NCBI RefSeq assembly: GCF_003696285.1
Contig: NZ_RFFL01000004.1
Location: 62,001 to 126,000 of the forward strand
Direction: 5' to 3'
Length of the DNA: 64,000 nt
DNA from: Stutzerimonas nitrititolerans
GTDB lineage: Bacteria > Pseudomonadota > Gammaproteobacteria > Pseudomonadales > Pseudomonadaceae
The position numbers and the translations under genes were made by a program. The notes under the pieces were generated by a model. It was not told the origin of the DNA and ran no database searches. It was given only the letters and a program-made list of their open reading frames with translations. Of the stretch, positions 58,408 through 64,000 are shown one piece after another. Within the stretch, counting starts at the first letter, position 1; each line of letters opens with the position of its first letter.

Positions 58408-59180
58408 ACGAACGCTCCTTGCTGCGTCGGGAGTGCGATCGCCTCCTGCTCTCGCTGCAGTTCTTCACCCGTATCCCGATTCCCGCTCGGGTGCCCTATT
58501 CCGAAGACGAACTCAACCAGGCAGCGATCTACTTTCCGCTGATCGGCACCCTGATCGGCGCGCTCTGTGCGCTGGCCTATTGGGGCGCCTCGTTTGTCTG
58601 GCCAGTGCCGGTGGCGATACTGCTGAGCATGGCGTTCGGCCTGCTGCTGACCGGCTGCTTCCACGAGGACGGGCTGGCCGACTGCATGGATGGCATGGGC
58701 GGTGGCTGGGATCGTGAGCGTATCCTCACCATCATGCAGGACTCGCGCCTGGGGACTTTCGGCGCCGCCGCGCTGATCGGCGCACTGGGCGGCAAGTTCC
58801 TCCTGCTGAGTTCGCTGCCGCCGGCGCTGATCGTCCCGGTGATGGTGCTGGCGCACACGCTCAGCCGCCTCAACGCCGCCAGCATGATGCTTACCGAGAC
58901 CTATGCCCGCCCCGAAGGCAAGGCCAAGCCGCTGGCGGTGCGCATGTCGGCGACCGGGTTGCTGATCGCGGCCATTCTGGCGCTGCTGCCTTTTATCTGG
59001 ATCGAGGTACCGGCGCCTTTCTGGCTGGCGTTGCTGCCGCTGATCGCGCTGCGTCTGTGGTTCGCTCGCTGGCTGCGCAAGTGGATCGGTGGTTTCACCG
59101 GCGACTGCCTGGGCGCGCTGCAACAGCTGAGCGAGCTGACCTTCCTGCTGGGAGTCCTGGCGCTGTGCCGCTTTGTCTGA
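58404..59180 (+). CDS. cobS: Adenosylcobinamide-GDP ribazoletransferase
   Basis: 258 residues with about six membrane segments. Joins alpha-ribazole to adenosylcobinamide-GDP in the last step of cobalamin assembly at the inner membrane. '[18 protein letters not shown]' at the N-terminus and '[18 protein letters not shown]' (about 85-102) with metal-binding Asp residues. GTG start overlapping cobT (GTGA). Confidence 0.96.
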   Translation: MNERSLLRRECDRLLLSLQFFTRIPIPARVPYSEDELNQAAIYFPLIGTLIGALCALAYWGASFVWPVPVAILLSMAFGLLLTGCFHEDGLADCMDGMGGGWDRERILTIMQDSRLGTFGAAALIGALGGKFLLLSSLPPALIVPVMVLAHTLSRLNAASMMLTETYARPEGKAKPLAVRMSATGLLIAAILALLPFIWIEVPAPFWLALLPLIALRLWFARWLRKWIGGFTGDCLGALQQLSELTFLLGVLALCRFV

Positions 59181-59683
59181 TTCGCCACACCCGCGTGGCG
59201 GCGCCCGCCGGCCTCTGCTATGGCCAGCTCGACGTTCCCTTGGCCGACACCTTCGCCGAGGAGACGCAGGCGGTCCGTGAAACGCTGGCCCACCAGTTTC
59301 CAGCGGGTCTACCGCCGATCTGGAGCAGCCCGAGCCTGCGCTGCCGCAGCCTCGCCGAAGCCCTGGACGCTCCGTTCAGGCTCGACCCGCGTCTGCGAGA
59401 GTTGAACTTCGGCGACTGGGAAGGACGCACCTGGGTGGAACTGGACTCTCCCGAAGCGCGCCACTGGGGCGACAACTGGCAGACTGCCGCGCCGCCACAA
59501 GGCGAAAGCCTGCCCGAACTGCTGCAGCGCCTGCGCAATTTTCTCGCCGAGATCGATAGTCGCGACGCGCTGTTGATCACCCACGCCGGGCCGATCCGCG
59601 CGCTGCACCACCTGCTGCTGGGCGAAGCGCTGGAAATGGCATTCCGCCGGCCAGTCGGCTATGGCGAGCTGCTGTGCCTGTGA
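59165..59683 (+). CDS. cobC: Alpha-ribazole phosphatase (histidine phosphatase family)
   Basis: 172 residues. Removes phosphate from alpha-ribazole phosphate. Catalytic 'LIRHTRV' with phospho-His, 'RELNFGDWEGRTW' and second His in 'LLITHAGPIRAL'. The best start is GTG at 59165 inside the cobS 3' end (16-bp overlap), with GGGAG upstream; an earlier frame start has no homology. Third gene of a cobT-cobS-cobC operon. Confidence 0.92.
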   Translation: MPLCLIRHTRVAAPAGLCYGQLDVPLADTFAEETQAVRETLAHQFPAGLPPIWSSPSLRCRSLAEALDAPFRLDPRLRELNFGDWEGRTWVELDSPEARHWGDNWQTAAPPQGESLPELLQRLRNFLAEIDSRDALLITHAGPIRALHHLLLGEALEMAFRRPVGYGELLCL

Positions 59684-59708
59684 ACGGTCGGAGCCTGCGC
59701 ACCGTTCC

Positions 59709-59766
59709 GTAGGGCCAAATTCATTCTGCCGCCGGCACGCCAACGGTCGAACAAGTTCGACCCTAC
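59709..59766. repeat. REP-like element with GTAGGGC/CCCTAC ends
   Basis: GTAGGGCCAAATTCATTC at the left and CAAGTTCGACCCTAC at the right; second member of the family at 26869-26937, in which the two arms occur in the other order. Confidence 0.6.
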
Positions 59767-59810
59767 GGTACAGGCCGAGCCCAGCTGCTTTAGCCGTCCT
59801 GACCCTCCGA

Positions 59811-59882
59811 GGTGCCCACGCAGGAGCATGGGCACCATCAGGACAGGCACTCCGATCGCTCCCATGCTCCTGCGTGGGAGCG
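59811..59882. repeat. Inverted hairpin pair with complementary loops
   Basis: GGTGCCCA-CGCAGGAGCA-TGGGCACC (59811-59836) and GCTCCCA-TGCTCCTGCG-TGGGAGC (59859-59882). Each is a hairpin, and the two 10-nt loops are exact reverse complements. The remainder of the 290 bp between cobC and the riboswitch shows nothing else. Confidence 0.85.
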
Positions 59883-59973
59883 CCAGCCACCACCACGCCT
59901 GGGCATCCCCGCCCTTTCTCAACCACAGTCATTGCCATCGGCAGCCTCGCCGGCTATGGTGCGCGCGTTTTCC

Positions 59974-60160
59974 TTTCAGGTGTGCTGCCCAAAGCGCGCA
60001 TTAAACGGGAAGCCGGTGCGTTCAAGCGAACAATCCCGGCGCTGCCCCCGCAACGGTAATCGACCGCGATCCCCGGGATCGCCGTTCGCTCAAACGCCAC
60101 TGTGCCCCGGCATGGGAAGGCGAGCGCGATGCGAGTCGAGAGCCCGGAGACCGGCCTGAG
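59974..60160 (+). ncRNA. Cobalamin riboswitch
   Basis: Conserved elements in order: CAGGTGTGCTGCCC, AACGGGAAGCCGGTG, GCTGCCCCCGCAACGGTAA (B12 box region), CGCCACTG, GGGAAGGCG, and AGCCCGGAGACCGGCC. This is the standard AdoCbl/MeCbl aptamer. It controls the TonB receptor gene that begins about 120 nt downstream. Confidence 0.95.
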
Positions 60161-60239
60161 CGGATTCGACTGGTGTTGCGGAGGGCAGCACCGTCAAGCG
60201 CGGCTGCCTGTATCCGGATTCCACGCTTGTTCCTGCCCT

Positions 60240-60266
60240 CCTCAAAAGTGCTTCGATCTTTTGAGG
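60240..60266 (+). promoter_or_regulatory. Ribosome-site-sequestering hairpin before btuB
   Basis: CCTCAAAAG / CTTTTGAGG, a perfect 9-bp stem with a 9-nt loop. The 3' arm contains the GAGG of the GAGGA Shine-Dalgarno of the next gene. It is a likely expression platform acting on translation, since no U-run follows. Confidence 0.6.
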
Positions 60267-60277
60267 ATTTCTTACCG

Positions 60278-62200
60278 ATGAAACTGTCCCGTTTGGCCCT
60301 GGCCATCGCCCTGACGCCCGGCCTGGCGCTCGCTGCCGATGAGACTTCGTCCAGCACGCAATTGCCGCCCATGGTGATTACCCGCGCGACCAACCTGAAA
60401 GCGCCGACCCCCGCCAGCGTAGCGGTGATCGACCGCGAGCAGATCGAGGCCAGTGCCAGCAGCGACCTGCTCGATGTACTGCGCAGCCAGGCCGGCCTGC
60501 AGATTCGCGACACCATGGGTGACGGTAACCGCGCCGCCATCAGCCTGCGCGGTTTTGGCGAAAATGCCGCCAACAACACCCTGGTCCTGGTCGATGGTCG
60601 CCGCCTGAATCAGCCGACCCTGGCCAGCGCTGACCTGAACAGCGTCCCGCTGGCGAATATCGAGCGGATCGAGATCATTCGTGGCGCCGGAACCGTTCTC
60701 TATGGCGATCAGGCCGTGGGCGGTGTCATCAACATCATCACGCGCACCCCATCCAGCGACGAGGCCTATGTCGAAGCCAGCCGAGGCAGTCACGACCATG
60801 AAGCCTTTCGCGGGCACCTGCATCAGCAGCTCGGGGGTGGTTTCTCGCTGTATGCGAGTGGCGAAACCCGCAGCAACGACAATTACCGCGACCATAACAA
60901 CGCCGACTACAGCAATGCCTTCGCCCGCCTGCGTTATGAACACGACAACGGCCACGTGTTTTATGAATACCAGACGGTGGATGACGAACTGCTTTTTCCC
61001 AACGCACTTTCTCTGGCTCAGCGCCGCCAAGACCGCAAGCAGAGCAGCTCGCAGTCCTGGAACGACAGCAAAAGCCAGGTTCATCGCCTGGCGCTGGAAC
61101 AGCGCCTGAGTGAAGTCTGGAGTGCGCACCTCGACTACAGCCACAGCGATCAGGATGGAGTCGGCAGTTTCGGCCCCGGCTCTGAATTCACCCAGGGCAC
61201 ACGTATCGAAACCATCAGCCCGCGTCTTACCGCCCGATTCGATTGGCCTCTCGGGCAAGCCGAATGGCTGCTGGGCCATGACCATATCACCAGCGATTAC
61301 GAGTACCTGGCTTCGTGGGGCGACACCCTCGCACAACAAACCCTGCGCGACTGGTACACACAGTTCAGCCAGGATCTCGGGAATGGATTGAACTTGGTGA
61401 TCGGTTACCGCGCCAGCGAAGCGGATGACGAAAGCACCGCTTCCAGCCGAGCGCATCGTGATCGCGAAGGCAGCAGCAGTATCGGCCTGAGCTGGCAAGC
61501 CAACGAACAGACCCGCGTATTCATCAGGCGCGAGGACGTTCTACGCTGGGCCAATGTCGACGAAAACGGTTTTACTTCGCCAGATGTCACCTTTCTCAAA
61601 CCGCAAACCGGCGAATCCTGGGAAAGCGGCGTCGAGTGGAACAACGGCATCCAGCAATACCGCCTCACGGTGTATCGCCTGGAACTGGAAGACGAGTTGA
61701 TGTATGACCCGACCGCACCCGGCCCCAACAGCGCCTGGGGCTTCGATGGCGCCAACATCAACCTGGACAAGACCCTGCGCAAGGGCGTTCTGCTCGAAGC
61801 CGAACGCCAACTCAGCGCTGATCTGAGTATTGGTGGTCAGTACAGCTTCACCGATTCCGAGTACCGCGACGGCAGCTTCAAGGGCAACGATGTGCCTTGG
61901 GTCTCGCGCCACAGCGCCAGTGCCCACGTGAGCTATGAAATCCTGCCGGGGCTGCGGAGCTACGTGGAAGCGGTATACACCGGCAAGCGCTATTACTCGG
62001 GTGACGATGCCAATATCCAGCAGAAGGCCGGCAGCTATACCTTGGTCAATGCCGCACTGGCCTATGAATACAGGCAGTTCAACACCAAACTACGGATCAA
62101 CAACCTGACCGGCAAGCGCTACGATGCCTTCGCCACCGCCGCCAGCCGCTATCCTGCTCCCGAGGAGGAGGTACAACTGAGCGTCGGTTACCGATTCTGA
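60278..62200 (+). CDS. btuB: TonB-dependent outer-membrane receptor, BtuB type
   Basis: 640 residues. Signal peptide 'LSRLALAIALTPGLALA', TonB-box-like 'PPMVITRAT' just after it, plug domain (about 45-160, 'RIEIIRGAGTVLYGDQAVGGVINIITRTP'), and a 22-strand barrel ending in Phe ('EVQLSVGYRF'). The upstream cobalamin riboswitch and downstream btuF/btuC genes show that cobalamin or a cobinamide is the ligand. ATG at 60278. Confidence 0.93.
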   Translation: MKLSRLALAIALTPGLALAADETSSSTQLPPMVITRATNLKAPTPASVAVIDREQIEASASSDLLDVLRSQAGLQIRDTMGDGNRAAISLRGFGENAANNTLVLVDGRRLNQPTLASADLNSVPLANIERIEIIRGAGTVLYGDQAVGGVINIITRTPSSDEAYVEASRGSHDHEAFRGHLHQQLGGGFSLYASGETRSNDNYRDHNNADYSNAFARLRYEHDNGHVFYEYQTVDDELLFPNALSLAQRRQDRKQSSSQSWNDSKSQVHRLALEQRLSEVWSAHLDYSHSDQDGVGSFGPGSEFTQGTRIETISPRLTARFDWPLGQAEWLLGHDHITSDYEYLASWGDTLAQQTLRDWYTQFSQDLGNGLNLVIGYRASEADDESTASSRAHRDREGSSSIGLSWQANEQTRVFIRREDVLRWANVDENGFTSPDVTFLKPQTGESWESGVEWNNGIQQYRLTVYRLELEDELMYDPTAPGPNSAWGFDGANINLDKTLRKGVLLEAERQLSADLSIGGQYSFTDSEYRDGSFKGNDVPWVSRHSASAHVSYEILPGLRSYVEAVYTGKRYYSGDDANIQQKAGSYTLVNAALAYEYRQFNTKLRINNLTGKRYDAFATAASRYPAPEEEVQLSVGYRF

Positions 62201-62213
62201 ATGCTCTTGCCGA

Positions 62214-62237
62214 GGCGCCACGGACTGCCGTGGCGCC
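62214..62237 (+). terminator. Hairpin between btuB and btuF
   Basis: GGCGCCACGG / CCGTGGCGCC, a 10-bp perfect stem with ACTG loop, 13 bp after btuB. It has no U-run; it may stabilise or trim the btuB message rather than terminate fully. Confidence 0.5.
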
Positions 62238-62313
62238 CAAGCGGAAGAAGCAGGATCGGGCACCCAATGATCGTCTCTCTGCCTGCTGAAACTCACCGAA
62301 GTACGTGCCTCTC

Positions 62314-63087
62314 ATGCGCCACCACCCCGTTCGCCTTCTGCTGCCCCTGCTTCTGCTGCTGCCGTGGATGGCCTCAGCCGCTCCCCAACGCATCCTCTCC
62401 CTCGGCCTGTGCGCGGACTGGCTGATCGCCCATCATGCGGACCGGGACAATGTCGTGGCCCTGTCGCAGCTGCAACGCCGTTACCCCATCGACTGGATCG
62501 GCCCCGAGTGGCCCGTGCACGATGGCAGTCTGGAGCAGATCGTCGCCCTGCGTCCCGACCAGGTGTTGTCCGGCCAGTATTCGGCGACACAGATTCGTCA
62601 GCGCCTGGAGACCCTGGGCGTACACGTCGAGGTGCTGCCGCTGCCGCGCACCCTGCAACAGGTGGTGGAGTACGAAAAACAGTTCCTGCACGCCCTGCAA
62701 CTACCGGAAACGCTCGCCAGCACCGTGCCCGCCCCGATGCCCCGACCGGCCAGGCCGCAGCGCCTGCTGCTGCTCGGCGCCAACGCCATCGGCACCGGAC
62801 AGGGCACGCTGGAACATGAAATTCTCGAGCACGCCGGCTGGACCAACTACCTGACCGAGCCCGGTTACCAGCGCTTGGACCTGGAGCGGATCGCCAGTGA
62901 CCCACCGGATGCGATTCTATGGGCCGCGCCCAAGCATCGCGCGCGCGCCAACCAATTCGCCGAGCACCCGGCGCTGGCCAGGGCCGTACCGGCCGAGCGC
63001 TGGCTGACCAGCGAATTCTGGCGCTGGCAATGTCCGGGACCATGGACCTGGGAACTGATAGGACAATTGCACCAATGGCTCGATTGA
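62314..63087 (+). CDS. btuF: Cobalamin ABC transporter substrate-binding protein (BtuF-like)
   Basis: 257 residues. Signal peptide 'RLLLPLLLLLPWMASAA', then a helical-backbone binding protein: 'RILSLGLCADWLIAHHADRDNVVALS' and 'LEQIVALRPDQVLSGQYSATQIRQRLETLGV' (about 70-100). Periplasmic. Start ATG at 62314; a GTG three codons earlier is possible. Overlaps the permease gene by 13 bp. Haem-type relatives exist, but the riboswitch-linked position favours B12. Confidence 0.87.
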   Translation: MRHHPVRLLLPLLLLLPWMASAAPQRILSLGLCADWLIAHHADRDNVVALSQLQRRYPIDWIGPEWPVHDGSLEQIVALRPDQVLSGQYSATQIRQRLETLGVHVEVLPLPRTLQQVVEYEKQFLHALQLPETLASTVPAPMPRPARPQRLLLLGANAIGTGQGTLEHEILEHAGWTNYLTEPGYQRLDLERIASDPPDAILWAAPKHRARANQFAEHPALARAVPAERWLTSEFWRWQCPGPWTWELIGQLHQWLD

Positions 63088-64000
63088 TCACGCCATTGCT
63101 CGGTGGCTTGCTGCTGATCGCCGCCCTGCTCTCGCTGAGCCTGGGCTCGACGTCGGTCAACACGGCTGGCGGGCTGCTCGACTGGCTGCGCGGAGCGGAC
63201 ACGCTCGAGGCCATCGTGATCGGCGATATCCGCCTGCCGCGCACCCTGCTGGCCATCTGCGTCGGCGCGGCGCTGGGCCTCTCCGGCGCCGCGTTGCAGG
63301 GGCTGCTGCGCAATCCGCTGGCCGACCCCGGTCTGATCGGCGCCAGCCAGGGCGCGGCGCTCGGCGCGGCGGCGGTGTTCTACTTCGGCCTGCTGTCCTT
63401 CGCCGGCGAGATGGCGCCGGCGCTGGCCGGGCTGCTCGGCGCCGGCATCGCCCTGGTCCTGATGCTGGCCCTGGCCGGCTCCTCGCGGCCTTCGATGGTG
63501 ATCATGGCGGGGCTGGCGATTTCCACCATCAGCGGCGCCGCGCTGGCGATGGTGCTCAACTTCGCGCCCAATCCCTTCGCCATGCAGGAACTGGTGTTCT
63601 GGTTGCTGGGCTCGGTGTCCGAGCGCGGGCTGGATCACCTGCGCATCCTGCTGCCGGCCCTGCTGATCGGCGGCGTCCTGATTCTGCGTCAACGTCCGCT
63701 GCTGTACGGCCTGAGCCTCGGCGAACGCACCGCGCAGAGCCTGGGGCTGAACGTCAAACGCGGCAGCCGGCTGATCGTCCTCGGCGCGGCGGTGCTGGTC
63801 GGCTCGGCGGTGGCGGTGGCCGGTGCGATCGGCTTCGTCGGGCTGATCGTGCCGCACCTGGTTCGCCCGCTGGTCAATCACCGTCCCGATCGTCTGTTGA
63901 TCCCTTCGATGCTGGCCGGCGCCACGCTGGTGCTCTGCGCCGACCTGGTGGTTCGGCTGCTGCCGCCAGGGCGCGAACTCAAACTGGGGGTGCTCACTTC
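63075..64000 (+). CDS. btuC: Cobalamin ABC transporter permease (BtuC/FecCD type), 3' end outside window
   Basis: Open from the ATG at 63075 to the window edge (308 codons seen; family about 320-350). Starts MARLITPLLGG, with many membrane segments. Family motifs 'RLPRTLLAICVGAALGLSGAALQGLLRNPLADPG' (residues about 54-87) and 'GAIGFVGLIVPHLVR' near 255. It would pair with BtuF and an ATPase BtuD, expected just downstream. Confidence 0.93.
   Translation, partial: MARLITPLLGGLLLIAALLSLSLGSTSVNTAGGLLDWLRGADTLEAIVIGDIRLPRTLLAICVGAALGLSGAALQGLLRNPLADPGLIGASQGAALGAAAVFYFGLLSFAGEMAPALAGLLGAGIALVLMLALAGSSRPSMVIMAGLAISTISGAALAMVLNFAPNPFAMQELVFWLLGSVSERGLDHLRILLPALLIGGVLILRQRPLLYGLSLGERTAQSLGLNVKRGSRLIVLGAAVLVGSAVAVAGAIGFVGLIVPHLVRPLVNHRPDRLLIPSMLAGATLVLCADLVVRLLPPGRELKLGVLT

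Overview
The window is about 64 kb of GC-rich DNA with dense, mostly operonic bacterial genes and the gene order of a Pseudomonas chromosome. Two blocks match P. aeruginosa synteny as I remember it: dnaB-rplI-rpsR-rpsF-rlmB-rnr-tRNA-Leu-purA-hisZ-hflC-hflK-hflX-hfq-miaA-mutL-amiB-tsaE-nnr-queG, and ubiX-mpl-ald-eat-eutB-eutC, ppa and xseB-ispA-dxs. Species cannot be fixed from sequence alone; a non-fluorescent Pseudomonas (stutzeri/mendocina-like) is a guess.

Layout. 0-2.2 kb: stress-linked yeaH (partial) and spoVR/ycgB. 2.2-6 kb: dnaB and the S6-S18-L9 ribosomal operon (minus strand). 6-8.3 kb: a hybrid PAS sensor kinase, apparently inserted. 8.4-11.7 kb: rlmB-rnr. 11.8-12.6 kb: four near-identical tRNA-Leu(CAG) genes in exact 190-bp units, with promoter and terminator. 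12.7-25.7 kb: purA, hisZ, hflKC and the hflX-hfq-miaA-mutL-amiB-tsaE-nnr superoperon (minus). 25.8-29.4 kb: queG, a YceK-like lipoprotein, ubiX and mpl, with small repeats and a recombination scar.

29.7-39.6 kb is the most interesting accessory region. A phosphonate module (iron alcohol dehydrogenase, organophosphate-type MFS transporter, LysR regulator, PhnX) runs into an acetaldehyde dehydrogenase and an ethanolamine module (permease, EutB, EutC). PhnX and EutBC both release acetaldehyde, so the dehydrogenase is probably shared. There is no phnW, so 2-hydroxyethylphosphonate is a plausible substrate of the phosphonate branch.

39.6-49.5 kb: a PhoD phosphatase; an ECF41-type sigma factor divergent from a carboxymuconolactone decarboxylase-like/RidA operon, with matching promoters on both strands; mtfA, ppa, a LysE exporter, a LysR-VOC-GST unit, a MITE-like element and a TerC/CorC membrane protein. 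49.5-53.8 kb: a three-gene flippase/nitroreductase/pyruvyl-transferase cluster without glycosyltransferases. 53.9-57.1 kb: xseB-ispA-dxs. 57.3-64 kb: cobT-cobS-cobC, then a cobalamin riboswitch, a btuB-like receptor, btuF and btuC (cut by the window end). Cobalamin supply fits the presence of the B12-dependent EutBC.
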